A DNA stretch of 64,000 nt from Xenopus tropicalis (taxonomy: Eukaryota; Chordata; Amphibia; Anura; Pipidae): contig NC_030677.2 of NCBI RefSeq assembly GCF_000004195.4, positions 98,174,829 through 98,238,828 on the forward strand. The letters run 5' to 3'. Numbering within the stretch: position 1 is the stretch's first letter; each line of letters opens with the position of its first letter. The translations under genes were made by a program, and so were the position numbers. Of the stretch, positions 24,191 to 36,145 are shown piece by piece. The notes beneath the pieces were generated by a model. That model did not search any database. It worked only from the letters and a program-made list of their open reading frames with translations, and was not told where the DNA came from.

Positions 24191-24807
24191 TCAGTGGGTA
24201 GGTGATTTATGCAATGGTAAAAGATATCTTCCATGAGAGTGGAAGTTAAAAACATAATGAAATAATGGGCAAAATGTAATGTCATGTATATCAAAGGAGC
24301 ATTTTTTTATGGATGCTACAGCTTCATTAACACGTTTGTTCATCAACAGATTAGTGTCCATCAAGGGATAATCTGAGCAAAAGCATTGGAAAAATCCCAG
24401 CATCTTGATTATCAACAGGAAGGCTTCTACTTGTCTTTCAGGGTATGTCATGTTTTTGATGTTTTTAAGACAATGTGCAGCTCAGAACAAATCATTCAGT
24501 AATAGCAGATAAGTTCATGGATAATTTATTGTCAAAAACAAAGTCAGCAAAATTCCTGCTTATTTACATTCTTCATAACAATAAGGAAACCACTAGTCTC
24601 AATTACAGTTGATTTGCCTTTAATGTCTTTCTGACTTTTATCAAAGTGGGCAATAAGTGTATCATATAGAACAATATGTCTATGTTTTAAAGCTTCATGG
24701 TAAAAAGCAGGTTTTAACCAGTAAAAACCTAAGCTTGGAAGACATACTGTAGTCCGGCTGAGGTTTTGGATAGTCTTCTCAGCAAATATTACAAGGTGTG
24801 TTAACAC
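24191..24807 (-). other. Two adjacent minus-strand open frames, unassigned
   Basis: Frames at 24807-24544 (87 codons) and 24451-24191 (86 codons) lie close together in different frames. They contain SLGFYWLKPAFYHEALKHR and VNEAVASIKKCSFDIHD. They could be pieces of a decayed transposase or gene; no motif settles it. Confidence 0.25.
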
Positions 24808-25867
24808 AGTGTGCTTTTAAAATGCAAATATGTATATATATAGGGAAATCATTTTTATAAATGTTTTGATTTTAACCTAAAATCACCTAAAATAAATTGA
24901 AATCCTGAACTTCTTATAGTGTAACAAACTTACTAAGGGCTGCTTGTTAGGATGTCCTCACCAATACATACATTGCATTTAAAATTTGCAGCAGCCTTCA
25001 ATGCAGTTTTATGTTAAGCTAAATTAAAGTTTCATTTTAAGCTGATTTATTAATCTATATTTATTTATTATTGAAGCCAAACAAAACACTAAGCTGTCAT
25101 TGTAGCCTTGGGTTAAAGTGTAGTCCCTTTCAAATACAGAAATCCAGCATTAGAATAGTTTCCTGAATGAATCACTACTCATTTAACAAAATCTGTATGA
25201 AACTAGTGTTTTCTGCACAATTCCATGGAGCAGATCTTCATTCTACATAATACCATCATATAGTGTACTTTAGATTATTATACATCTGTTTTTATATCAA
25301 TCTGTAAAGTAGGTCTCTGCAGGTACTATCCAGATATTCTCTCCATATCCAGCCCCAGAACATGTCTGTGGATACCTTTTTCCAACTAGTTTTGGGGGTT
25401 TTAGCCAATATTTGGAGTTAATACAAACATACAAAGTGTGGCGGCTGCATGCATTTAAACATAACACAGATGTTTTTGTCAAGCTAATTTCAGCTTTTCA
25501 GCTGCAAACATGGCAGCTGTCACAATACAGATCTATGTTATTCATTGGAAGAGAATCCCTTTCAGGGATTCATTCCAGGTGTTCTTTCAGCACTTGGTGA
25601 TTGTATACCTTGAGTCTTGCCATGACTTGACCACATCCACATATTAAGGAGATAAGTAGTTCACCAGGCTTGTTTAATGTGTTCCACATTATGTTTACTT
25701 TATGAGATAAACAAGGGTTTCCTGAAGGGCTTAAAAAGATCCACTAAACTGTTGTTTTTACATATGTATATATGTTCATGAGTTCCTCCTATATGGTAGG
25801 GTGTTGGGGGTTTCCATAATTGAGATCTGGGGAATGTTGTGTGTGCATGTTTTTCATCTGCAACATT
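24808..25867. other. Intergenic, no supported gene
   Basis: AT-rich sequence; short open frames only and no repeat signature. Confidence 0.35.
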
Positions 25868-26398
25868 ATTACTGAATATACTTGAATATAAGCCTAGTTT
25901 TTCAGCACCCAAAATGTGCTGAAAAAGTCACCCTCGGCTTATACTCGAGTCAGGTGCCATGGGTCCCTCTAGACTAGCACCCTCTTTCCTTTGTGTGCAA
26001 ATTAGGCCACCTGCAACCAGACCCTCCAGTGCCCTGGCCTAGGCTCCCACTAGCAATAATTATTTCCCCTTACATCTCCTCCGGGACCGGGTCTGCAGCC
26101 AGTTTGCCAATGTGCAATGAGCGTGGGGTAGTACTCATATTGATTTTGTTGACCCTCTTCTCCACTTACAGAACTTACAGTTTTTCTTTGAAATATAAAT
26201 TGAAAAACATATACCCCACTGATGCCTCAATTAATGTCATTTTATTGGTATTTATTTTGATTATTAAAACTTAGCAGTAGCTGTTGCATTTCCCACCCTA
26301 GGCTTATACTCGAGTCAGTAAGTTTTTCCAGTTTTCTTAGGTAAAATTAGGTACCTCGGCTTATATTCGGATCGGCTTATACTCGAGTATATACGGTA
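25868..26398. mobile_element. Palindromic hAT-like MITE with ACTCGAGTATA ends
   Basis: The left arm has TACTTGAATATAAGCC and CTCGGCTTATACTCGAGT; the right arm has GGCTTATACTCGAGT and ends GGCTTATACTCGAGTATATA. The arms are inverted copies around a longer central insert. Target duplication not resolved. Confidence 0.65.
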
Positions 26399-26453
26399 TA
26401 TGTTATGTGGCTCTCTACTTTGTGTTTGGAGTTGTATGGCCTGCTACCTGCAG

Positions 26454-26496
26454 ATACGAGTACGACTCAAAACCAAAGACAGGTACAAGAAAGTTG
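26454..26496 (+). CDS. Candidate small exon, unidentified gene
   Basis: Forty-three bases between ctacctgcag and a strong donor (GTTG followed by gtaagt). In one frame it reads YEYDSKPKTGTRKL and joins in phase to the candidate at 26707. Recognised as nothing known. Confidence 0.2.
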
Positions 26497-26706
26497 GTAA
26501 GTAAGAGATATTTAAATTGTCTCTGATTGTTGTTTTCTCCACAGTCATCATTATATCATACCCCACCATTCACCTTATTTTAACAATGCACTTTCTGAAA
26601 CTGTACAGTAACTTCATTGTGGATGATATATCTAGGGCTAATTTGGCCAATTAATTAATACCACTAGGTGCCTTTAGTTGACTTTACTTGTTCTTTTTGT
26701 ATTTAG

Positions 26707-26781
26707 GTATGGAGATTCCAGAAAGCTGTATGTAAAAAATGCATGGGAACGTTAAAAGAAAACATGAAGAAGCTCGTCTGA
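26707..26781 (+). CDS. Candidate terminal exon, unidentified gene
   Basis: After tgtatttag the phase-compatible frame reads VWRFQKAVCKKCMGTL and ends KKLV with TGA. A basic C-terminus without recognisable family. Confidence 0.2.
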   Translation, partial: VWRFQKAVCKKCMGTLKENMKKLV

Positions 26782-27473
26782 AAGTAGAAAATCTCAGCCA
26801 TGCCCCCAATAGCTCATTTGGACCTTCCTTTCTTGAGACCTGCCACCCTTGGTAGATTCAAGCATTCTGATGTAACATGAAGTCCACCACATCCTAGTAT
26901 ACAGGGGCATTGGGGTGGAACTTCTTTCTCTCACAGTCTGGGGGACATTGTTTCGCCCACTGAAAATGTCCCCAACCAGCACTTCAATGTAAAAGAGATC
27001 ATGGAAGAAATTATTTAAAAACTGAAAGCTCCAGATTCTTCTTTGGGCCATCAGAGTGTCATTCTCTTTGGGGAAGAACTTAATTTCTATTAGGCTGAAA
27101 ATCAACCTACGTTAATTAACCTGAGACCAGCAGGTCTGTTCCAAAGCTGTTACTAGATCTTCCACTTGTGCTCTGCAGGAATACAATAATAACATAATTT
27201 GCCTGTAAGAACTAAGCAGGAAGTTCAGCAATAGAACTTTTCTACTTGGGGGATATACAAAGACTCATTGTGACAAAAACTCTACTCTACTATTACTGTA
27301 GACTCACTACTTTCTGAAACTTTATCAGCCTCCCTTTTTTTTCTTGTGTACATGTGGGCTGCAGACATGGAGGTTTCATCAGCACAACATAAAAATGGAA
27401 TAAACACTACAAAAGTGTGAGTCAGCTGATTGTAATAAATTCTAAGCATTAATTCAAATCTAAAACCAAACTA
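26782..27473. other. Intergenic; one unassigned open frame
   Basis: A minus-strand frame at 27105-26794 (103 codons) has no recognisable domain. Confidence 0.3.
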
Positions 27474-27763
27474 TAAGGCTAAAGGCCTATATTTTCGGCA
27501 AGCCAAAAATTACTTGCCGAAAATAGTGCCATACCTGTGCCTGCACCCGAATGAATTAATTACGCTCGGGTGCAGGCACATGTAGCCGATATCCGCCGAA
27601 GATAAGAAGTCTTGAGTTTTTTGATGGATATTGGCTACATGTGCCTGCACCCGAGCATATTTCATTCATTCAGGTGCAGGCACAAGTATGGCGCTATTTT
27701 CGGCAAGCAATTTTCGGCTTGCCGAAATTATATACGCCATACGCCACGTCTGACATTAGCCTT
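27474..27763. mobile_element. Palindromic MITE with TTTTCGGCAAGC and CACCCGA arms
   Basis: GTGCCTGCACCCGA occurs on both strands around a central GCCGAAGATAAGAAG region, and TATTTTCGGCAAGC marks both outer arms. The outermost TAAGGCTAA at the left pairs with TTAGCCTTA at the right. Confidence 0.75.
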
Positions 27764-28595
27764 ACTGAGAGTTCTAAATAATACGTTTAATCAGCTTATC
27801 TCCAGAAATATTTCCAGAATAAAATTTCAATGGCATACTTTCTGTAAATTTGGCCCCAGTGCAGTAAGGATTCAGTCTATTTCCTGACATGAATTTTACC
27901 TTCTATTTCATATGAGATATAAACCTTGTCTCCTGTGGCATCAGGCATCAGTAGGTTTTAAGCAGGGGAAAGATCCTGGCTCACTCTGTTAATATTTATT
28001 TATGCTTAGTAAAATGTAGTCAGTCCATCACAAGCAACGTATATAACTGAAACCTGCTTTTCAGAATATTCATTTTTTTCTATTCCACAGGGGGGAATCT
28101 ATATAATTTTAATTCCAAGTGATTTTGGTGAATTAACCAACCATAAAAAATCCAAGTATATTGTTTTTGTATGCCACTACCCAGCTTTCTATCTGTATTT
28201 TCCTTGATCTCATGCTTTTCCTGTTTTCCTGTTAATAAACCATGTTTTTCACTCAGTTATTAAGAAATAGGTTCTTATTTAATGAGCTGGATATTTGTAA
28301 ATGTCTTAAAAATAGATTAGGAAAAATATTTAGTCTGTAAAAAATGGCAGACTAAAGTCTGGATATGGATTGATGAAATTATTATTGCCATTATGAGTGA
28401 AATTACATACAGCCCATGAACAATACTGTGATCTTATATAACTAAATCGCTTTTAGCAGATTTTTAAAAAGTGTTTCATTTTTAAAGGACTGATCATTCA
28501 CCTTTTAAGTGCTCCAATATTAACGTATATTCTGAATCTATACCTGCTAGACCCTTGCTCACAAATAAAAAGTTCTCAAACCTCAGTGACAGGGT
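27764..28595. other. Intergenic, nothing recognised
   Basis: AT-rich sequence with no gene or repeat signature. Confidence 0.4.
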
Positions 28596-28940
28596 TTAAG
28601 CTGGCCATACACATACCGATGATATCGTACAAAACCTCGTTTCGTACGATATTCGTTGCGTGTATAGCGACTCGCTAGGCAACCGATATCGCAGAAGGCT
28701 GCGGATTTCAGTTGACTTGCCGATCGGGCGGGATAAAAGATTTTGATCGGGCGCCATTGAAGGCGCCTAAACAAAATCTACCTTCAGGGCTGAATCGGCA
28801 GAAGGAGGTAGAAATCCTATTGTTTCTACCTCCATATCTTAAAATTCAGCCCTGAACATCTGTGGAGGGTGGGAACGATCTTTCGTGTGACCGATGGTCC
28901 CACGAAAGATCGAAAATCACCACGCGTGTGGCCACCTTTA
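28596..28940. mobile_element. GGTGGCCATACAC-family MITE, complete
   Basis: Left end TTTAAGCTGGCCATACACA, right end GTGTGGCCACCTTTA. Palindromic core with GGTAGAAATCCTATTG / TTTCTACCTCCATAT and CAGGGCTGAAT / ATTCAGCCCTG dyads. Same family as 59919-60236. Confidence 0.8.
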
Positions 28941-29319
28941 CTGTGCTCAGTCTTGATACTACACCCTGTCATTGTGCCACCTTCACTTACTGCCATATGA
29001 ATTCTCATGATAAATGTTCAATAAATGACCTAGAATTAAATGCCACCTTCTTTATAACTGTTTTACAAGTAGATGGTATATTGAGTAAGCACTGTATTTC
29101 AGTACAATGTAATATACCATTTTACATAGTTTTTAAATGAAATAAATTTGCCAAAGATTAGAGTCAGTGATGGTATTAGAGTTGTCTCTACCTTCCTTGG
29201 TAATTGTCAACTTGCTGCCTTTTATTGTCTCTTTCTGTGCCATTGCAGGCAGTATTGGCCTACAGTGCAATGTATATATCTTGCGAACTTTGCTGGCACA
29301 GTGTTTCTTGAATTTGCAA

Positions 29320-29530
29320 TGTCCACTAGTGATAAACAATTTTTTCATCATTGCAAATTTTTTTGTAAACAGGCGCACAAAATTAATCGTGCCAAAAATT
29401 TGCAGAGCAAGGAAAAAGTCAAGGTTGCGTCAAAAAAGTCACGGGTGCGTCAAAAAAGTTGCGGTTGTGTCATGCAGTAGCTGCGTTTCACAAAGTTTGT
29501 GCCGTTTTGCAAATTTTGCAGCAGTCCACT
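29320..29530. mobile_element. Diverged GCGAAA/TTTGCA-rich repeat
   Basis: CACTAGTGATAAACAATTTT and repeats of TGCGTCAAAAAAGT resemble a decayed relative of the 18776 element. Borders approximate. Confidence 0.45.
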
Positions 29531-30341
29531 ATTCACTATGACCATTTTATTAGTGTCACTAACCTGTGCATGAGAAAATACTGAGGTACTCTGGGTAACA
29601 AGTCTCTTATAATAAGGAAGGCACAAAATCTAAGTTCCTCCACAAAAGAATTAGGTTAGTCCTTACCCATATCTGCACGTTTAGCTTGAGCAAAATCCCC
29701 AAAAATTGTATCATGTAAAACACAATAAGTATTTAAATGGTTTCTTCTGAACATTATAAAGTGCGATTTTTAGGCCATGATCATTTTTATAATGAGCGAT
29801 TTTTAGGTATTGATCATTTTTATAAAGTGCGATTTTTAGGTATTGATCATTTTTAATAAGTGCTAATAAATAATTGCTGTTACCTATAATTTAGTATTTA
29901 TTTCTTGTGTTGGAATGCTTTCTTCCAGGGTAGAAAAGAACTAAATGGATCTTTTATCCCTACTTACAATAAATATAGGGAGCAAGGTTTGTATAGATGA
30001 CACTGCTCATTGATGCTGCTAGAATTTGCATTTAATCTGCCCTTGCCTGTGCACTGTTTTGGGGCTTATAGCCCCTAGCCACAACATTTGGAAACTTCAG
30101 ATTTAAGGGAGAATAAATGTAAGATAACTAAAATTAAGTGGCCTTTTTATTTTTTTCTGCCTCTTTTAACTTGAAATTAGCCAGCTGCTAAGCTGAGCAA
30201 TGTTATGGCAACACAGTGACAGTTTAAATTCCAAAATGGAGAGATATTATACAGAATGATTAATTTAATGTCTGAAGTGCAGTTCTGGTTGTGCCAAAAT
30301 TGAAGCAGTCTTTGCACAAATCAACAGGATTTTTTAAACTT
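29531..30341. other. Intergenic; small three-copy repeat
   Basis: GCGATTTTTAGG followed by TGATCATTTTTATAA occurs three times at 29762-29855 with a period of about 36 bases. Nothing else recognised. Confidence 0.5.
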
Positions 30342-30656
30342 ACAGGTATGGAATCCCTTATCCGGAAACCCGTTATCTAGAAAGCTCCAAATTTTGGAAA
30401 TCCCATCTCCCATAGATTCCATTTTAATCAAATAATTCAGAATTTAAAAACTGATTTTCTTTTTCTCTGTAGTAATAAAACAGTACCTTGTATTTGATCC
30501 CAACTAAGATATAAATAATCCTTATTGGAGGCAAAACAATCCTATTGGGTTTAATTAATGTTTTATTGATTTTTTAGTAGACCCAAATTATGGAAAGGCC
30601 CCTTTTCCAGAATACCCTTGGTCCCGAGCATTCTGGATAATGGGTCCTATACCTGT
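30342..30656. mobile_element. ACAGGTATGGGA-family MITE
   Basis: ACAGGTATGGAATCCCTTAT at the left and GGGTCCTATACCTGT at the right, with the inner ACAGTACCTTGTATTTGATC block. Inverted orientation of the core relative to 8928. Confidence 0.85.
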
Positions 30657-30670
30657 ATTTGCATTCAAAG

Positions 30671-31160
30671 GGCCCGATTCACTAAAGTCCGAAATAAGGA
30701 GTGCTATTTATAGCATGCGTTAAAAATCTTATCACTTCTTATTTTTCGCTCGATTCACTAAAAGGACACTTGTCATAATTAAGAAGCGATGTTCTTGGCG
30801 TTATTTATCTTGCGACGACATATTTTCAAGCAATATATTACGCAGCGCACAACATATTACGCAGCATGCGATATTTTACACAGAGCGCAATATATTACCC
30901 ACGTAACCATTACTTTCTGAAGACTACCGTTCTGCAAATTTTGTGCTCTGCGTAAAATATCGCGTGCTGCGTAATATGTTGTGCGCTGCGTAATATATTG
31001 CTTGAAAATATGTCGTCGCAAGATAAATAACGCCAAGAACATCGCTTCTTAATTATGACAAGTGTCCTTTAAGTGAATCGAGCGAAAAATAAGAAGTGAT
31101 AAGATTTTTAACGCATGCTATAAATAGCACTCCTTATTTCGGACTTTAGTGAATCGGGCC
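30671..31160. mobile_element. 490-bp near-perfect palindromic MITE with CAAAG flanks
   Basis: Two 220-base arms (30671-30890 and 30941-31160) are inverted copies with only a few mismatches, around a loop of about 50 bases. Ends read GGCCCGATTCACTAAAGTCC. The 5-bp CAAAG at 30666-30670 and 31161-31165 is the likely target duplication. The low divergence suggests a recent insertion or arm conversion. Confidence 0.9.
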
Positions 31161-31224
31161 CAAAGTCTTTCTTTAAACTTCCACATATTTGTGCTGGGTG
31201 GTGCTGTGTCAGGGATTTATATTC

Positions 31225-31345
31225 AACAATACTGTTTCGCCATTTGCGCATTGTTTCGCGAAATGGATGAAAAAATTCGCTGTGGAAAAATTTGCAGAGC
31301 GTCCAAAAATTGTCACCCGTGACAAAAGAATAGCCGCTGTTTTTG
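31225..31345. mobile_element. Fragment of GCGAAA-rich repeat
   Basis: TTTCGCCATTTGCGCATTG and GTTTCGCGAAATGGATG resemble the 18776 element. It adjoins the broken end of the Tc1 copy. Confidence 0.5.
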
Positions 31346-31349
31346 TGCA

Positions 31350-32124
31350 AAATGTAGCCTGGCTTGGATGTTTTTCTTCATAAGAAAAGGCCTTTGTCTT
31401 GCCACTCTACCCCATAGCCCAGACATATGCAGAATACAGGAGATTGTTGTCACATGTACCACACAGCCAGTACTTGCCAGATATTCCTGCAGCTCCTTTA
31501 ATGTTGCTGTAGGCCTCTTGGTAGCCTCCCTGACCAGTTTTTGTCTCGTATTTTCATCAATTTTGGAGGGACGTCCAGTTCTTGGTAATGTCACTGTTGT
31601 GCCATATTTTCTCCACTTGATGATGACTGTCTTCACTGTGTTCCATGGTATCTCTAATGCCTTGGACATTCTTTTGTACCCTTCTCCTTACTGATATCTT
31701 TTAACAATGAGATCCCTCTGATGCTTTGGAAGCTCTCTGTGGACCATGGCTTTTGCTGTGGGATGCGACTAAATGTCAGGAAAGACCAACTAGAGCAGCT
31801 GAACTTTATTTGGGGTTAATCAGAGGCACTTTAAATGATGGCAGGTGTATGCTGACTCCTATTTAACATGAATTTGAATGTGATTACTTAATTCTGAACA
31901 CAGCTACATCCTCAGTTAGAAGAGGGTGTGCACACTTATGCAACCACATTATTTTAGTTTTTTTGGTTTTCTTCCCTCCACCTAAAAGATTTCAGTTTGT
32001 TTTTCAATTGAGTGGTACAGTTTATAGGTCACATTAAAGGTGGAAAAAGTTCTGAAATGATTTATCTTTGTCTCATTTTTGTACAGCACAGGATCCTGAC
32101 ATTTTAGACTTTTTATATCCACTG
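31350..32124 (-). mobile_element. Tc1-like transposon, 5' half with broken transposase
   Basis: Read on the minus strand, the inverted-repeat end CAGTGGATATAAAAAGTC starts at 32124 next to TA. The leader is followed by an ORF start near 31748 (MVHRELPKHQRDLIVKRYQ) and an in-frame TAA. The frame then continues through the helix-turn-helix region with TGRPSKIDENTRQKLV and ends near QARLHFA at about 31350. The catalytic DDE region and the 3' inverted repeat are missing, so it is inactive. Confidence 0.85.
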
Positions 32125-32365
32125 TATGTAATTAATTAATCTCTGATCTACTCAAGGATTTTCCAGTCAGTTCATCTATACCCCTATTTCTGCAAGCTTG
32201 TATATATACATGTGGCTTTGCCGCTAGGGTGCTAGCCCTGATATCAATTCTTGAAAAATGTTTGGACTGCTCAGCTACCTAAACCTAATCTGGACAAACA
32301 TCAACTTTTAACCTAAGAGGAAACCATATAAAAAATCTGAACTTCTCCCTGCTTTATTTGGATTT

Positions 32366-32703
32366 AAAGGAGAATGATACCTTATCATACGCTCAGCAGT
32401 AAATCACCCATGTATTTCTGCTTCCTACAGTCCTCTTGCAGCGGCCATCTTATTAAAGTAACTGGCCTTTTCTTCAAAATGTACATCGCATATGCAAAAA
32501 ATTTCTTCTTTTAACACCATAACATGTCATTGTCTCACCTTTTGCAGTTGCTTTATTATTGCGATGTGATATAAATAGCTGACATTTACATCACAATCGC
32601 CCCCTGCAATGTGCAAATGCTTTTGCTTTCCTGCTGGCTTCTGAAACACTTACCATGTATGCAAAAGAAGAACCAAGCGTCTCCATGGTGATTTGACACT
32701 TAG
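32366..32703. mobile_element. T2-type element, left part
   Basis: Starts TTAAAGGAGAATGATACC. It is interrupted by the hAT MITE at 32712; the host appears to continue after 32967, but its right end is not identified. Confidence 0.5.
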
Positions 32704-32711
32704 GTTCCCAT

Positions 32712-32958
32712 TAGGGTTGCCACCTTCCAAAAAAGTGAAAACCAGGCGGGGGCCGGGCAGGGACATCATGGGGACGTGACAGGTGAAGTCAGGAATGTAG
32801 CCAATGATGTTGGGGCGGGTTATGACGTGGCAATCGGTGATTGACCAGTCACCACTGTCAATCTAAGAGACTCCTGCCCAGTTTCCTTAATTTGAAAAAA
32901 CAAGCAGGGAGTTTTGGCCCAGGCTTTCCGGGTGAAAACCAGACAGGTGGCAACCCTA
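32712..32958. mobile_element. hAT-type MITE with 8-bp target duplication
   Basis: Ends are TAGGGTTGCCACCTT and AGGTGGCAACCCTA. The 8-bp GTTCCCAT flanks both sides (32704-32711 and 32959-32966). Confidence 0.93.
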
Positions 32959-33182
32959 GTTCCCATTGGTTAAGAGGCGGCACATAATCTAAGCAGAAGG
33001 AAAAAAGGCTGTCATACAGCATGTGCATACTGTGGCCTGCCTGAGGCAAGGAGCGGATGTAAAAGTAGGAAATGCTGACATCCAAATCCAAATTGTCTTA
33101 AAATATCTACATCACACTAAAAGTTAATTCCTGATAAAAGAATTATGTTACTAGCATACCTTCAGTTGTCTCAATAGTGCCC

Positions 33183-33687
33183 TTAAAGGAGAAAGAAAGG
33201 TAAAAACTAAAAGTAAGCTTTAGCAGAAAGGTCTATGTAAATACAGCCATAAGCACTGTACCACAGACACGCAGCTCTCTCCTCTCTCCCCTCTCCTGCT
33301 CCCCTCTCAATAGTGCCCTTAAGTCTCCCCATATTTCTCCCATTCAGATGATCAGAAGCCTCACAGGAAAAAATCCAATGAGCTGTGTAAAGAAAGTTCC
33401 CATAATGCTACGCTCCTGCACTGAGACCCAGACCAGTGTACATGCTCAGTTAGTTAGACTATGAGCAAGCTTCCTGCTGATTGGCTCAGATCCACATTCC
33501 TAAGAGGGGGGGGAGTGAGTTCTTAGCATTCTTGAGGGAGGGGGGAGCAGGAGAGAGGAGAGAGCTGTGTGTCTCTGGCACCGGAAAACAAGGAAAACAA
33601 ATCTTTTGAGTGTGAGTGCTTATGGCTGTATTTACATAGACCTTTCTGATAAAGCTTACTTAGTTTTTACATTTCCTTCTCCTTTAA
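33183..33687. mobile_element. T2-type MITE, TTAAAGGAGAAAGAAAGG ends
   Basis: TTAA-bounded inverted ends, with GGTCTATGTAAATACAGCC near the left and its complement near the right. A second inner palindrome carries CTCTCCTCTCTCC / GGAGAGAGGAGAGAG. Confidence 0.88.
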
Positions 33688-33710
33688 TGACTAGCAAGTG
33701 CCTTTTATCC

Positions 33711-33815
33711 AGAGAAAACAACCCCAAACTTGAGAGTCTACCCTCATAGTTTAAATCTTCAGCTCATTAATATCTTCTTAAGGACAGGAGTCCAAAACCG
33801 CACTGCATTCCTGCG
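33711..33815 (-). mobile_element. Short relic of the LINE at 1-1385
   Basis: CCAGAGAAAACAACCCCAAA and TAATATCTTCTTAAGGAC match the reverse of the LINE C-terminal region, as at 17660-17790, with an internal deletion. Confidence 0.75.
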
Positions 33816-33991
33816 TCATCCAAAAAACATAATCCTTCTTTAAAGAGCTGACAGATCTGGAGATCTGGAACACATATCTTTGGATGACATTCAACAGGAT
33901 ACATATTCCTGAGTATTTCTAGTTCCTTAAACCAATGGCTATTTTGAAAGACAATAGCGTTTGTAAATGAGTACCTTTTCATCCTTCATTG

Positions 33992-34190
33992 CAGTGATCC
34001 CCAACCAGTGGCTCGTGAGCAACAAGTTGCTTACCATTTTCTTTAATGTTGCTTCCAGTGGCTTCAAAGTAGATTTCAAAGGAGATTTGTTTAATTCTCC
34101 TGCATGCCAATTCCTCAGTGCTCCGGGACCAGAGGAGGAGCATGAGTGATAGGGCAAAGGGGAAGTGGTGAGGAGGTTAAGGTGAGGAGG
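33992..34190. mobile_element. hAT-like MITE fragment (CAGTGATCCCCAACC end)
   Basis: CAGTGATCCCCAACCAGTGG followed by CTCGTGAGCAAC is an end I associate with a common Xenopus interspersed repeat. The right border is unclear. Confidence 0.5.
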
Positions 34191-35882
34191 CACAGCTGTG
34201 ATACATTTTCCATCTGAACTATTGCAATTCCTTTTATCGTATTCAGCCCAATACAGACTTTTCCCTGCTGTTACTGAAAGCCAATAAAATGCTGATATTA
34301 AAACTAACGAGAAAACCCTAGATCCTGTAGTTACAAACTAATTACTAACTATATTATACTAAGAACAGTTTACATTGCTAAATTCTCTTTAATCGACTCT
34401 ATTAATTAGCTGCCCCAACTTGCACTCAAAACAGGATGGCTTTCTGCTAGGCTGAGAGGCTTGAGCTCAGAACTGCTCTTTCTAGCTCAAACCCTAACTG
34501 CCTTACACCCCTAGAGTGTACTATAAAGGGAACTACACCTGCCACTATCTAATGCCTCATTCATGGGGCCATGTTCCTTTAACTAGGCCCATTCCCCGGG
34601 CTCACAGCAGCCATCCACCCTGTTCCTCAGGTGGAAGCAAAGAGGAAGGTGCCACTCCTTTTCCAGCATTATACCAAAGTGAGGCAGGAAGTGGTCACCA
34701 TACCTGCTAGCCAATAGCACACATATGTTAATGAACTTACTTAGATACATTCCCTTCTGCCCAGCAACTAAGGGAACTGAACCTGTAGGGATTTAAAGCC
34801 ATAGGGGCCATAAATTTAATACATATATTGTGACAGTGTGGCTAGGAAAGGCAGCATTCTTTCCTAAAAAAGTATACATTTCAGTGTGATGTGGACTGCA
34901 GGGGCATTCCCCAGGGTTGGGGGTACCCAGGGTTAATAATCACTCTCAGTTGGCTAATTAAGAGGCAGCTGAGAGAGAAGCTGCCTGGAGAGGTAAAAAG
35001 GTGTGTGTTCATACACCAGGGGTCCGCTCAGTGTGAAGGAGTCACTGAGAGTGAGGGGTCACTCAGAAAGGTGTCCACTCTCAGAGCAGGGCACAGGGCT
35101 GGAAGGCTGTCTGCCTGAGTGAGGAACTCCCAGAGGGGCATAGGGGTGCTGCCTGTCACTGCAAGGAGCAGAGGGAGTTGTGACCAAGTGTGTGAGAGCT
35201 GACAAGAGTCAGCAAGGCTTAGTGAGAAGCTAAAGTGTGCCAGAAGCTGGTGAACTGGTATCCCAGAAGGGGAGGGACAGCAGGGTTGAGTGAGTAGCCC
35301 AGAGTGTTCACAAGTGTGAGAGTCACCATGAATTTGTGAAAGCCATTGGGGTCAGTGGCAAAGCCCCGGGAAAAAGTTCCAGAGTGTGAAAGTTACCCTG
35401 GAAGGTGAGAGCCCCGAAGAAGGGACAAATCATAAACATGTTTGATGAACTGTTTACTGATGAAGTTTGAACATCATCAACAACAATACAGAAGGGCTTA
35501 TTTACGTCCACAACTGCAGGGAGCAAAGGGTAATTTTGAGCACAATTGCCATATTTTTTCCCACAATGCAGTATGTCCAGATTTCTTGCATCATTGCAAA
35601 CGCAAACAGGGGATTCTTTTGATGCAATTGTTCTGTGTCTACAGCAATTGCATCCGATTCAGCAAAAATGGATGCTACTGTGCATGCGCTTTGCCAAAAA
35701 AATTGCCTGCAATTGCACTGAATACTTTTGAAGTCTGTCTGCCATCATTTCCTGTGTGTGCTAGCATCATTTCTGGTGTAAATCTGAGGGAGCAGACCAA
35801 GTAACTACAGAGGGGATGAGCCCACAGGCAGAGTAAAAGTATGACCCAGCCCAATATGGGTGGCCTGCAGGTCCCACATTAT
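34191..35882. other. Intergenic; probable LTR-derived pieces, no gene
   Basis: GTAGGGATTTAAAGCCATAG at 34783-34802 matches the LTR start seen at 2450-3218 in the same orientation. The G-rich, AGTGTGAGAGT-rich stretch at 34870-35430 has the look of another LTR, but I see no ends. At 35540-35740 a run of GCAATTGC-type dyads suggests a decayed MITE. Confidence 0.35.
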
Positions 35883-36145
35883 CATACCTCCCAACATTTG
35901 AAAAATAAAAATAAATTTTTTTGACCATGCCCACTTTTGTGGCCACGCCCCAATTACCACACCCCATTTTTCCCCCCAAAAAATACTCCTTTTATATAGT
36001 TGAAATGGTGGGATCAGATGCAAATGTGCTATACCCTCATACTGTACTACCTAAAAAAACCAATATAGAAACTCCTACATATAAAATACAAATATAGAGA
36101 GAAGGCAGTCAGTTATAAGTGAGTTATAACTATGTACCAGTTTTG

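Noticed and set aside
26794..27105. 103-codon minus-strand frame
   Set aside because: No domain, no splice context and no family I recognise; kept only as unassigned sequence.
30857..31042. Open frame with ILRRAQNLQ
   Set aside because: Lies within the perfect palindrome; mirrored sequence, no coding signature.
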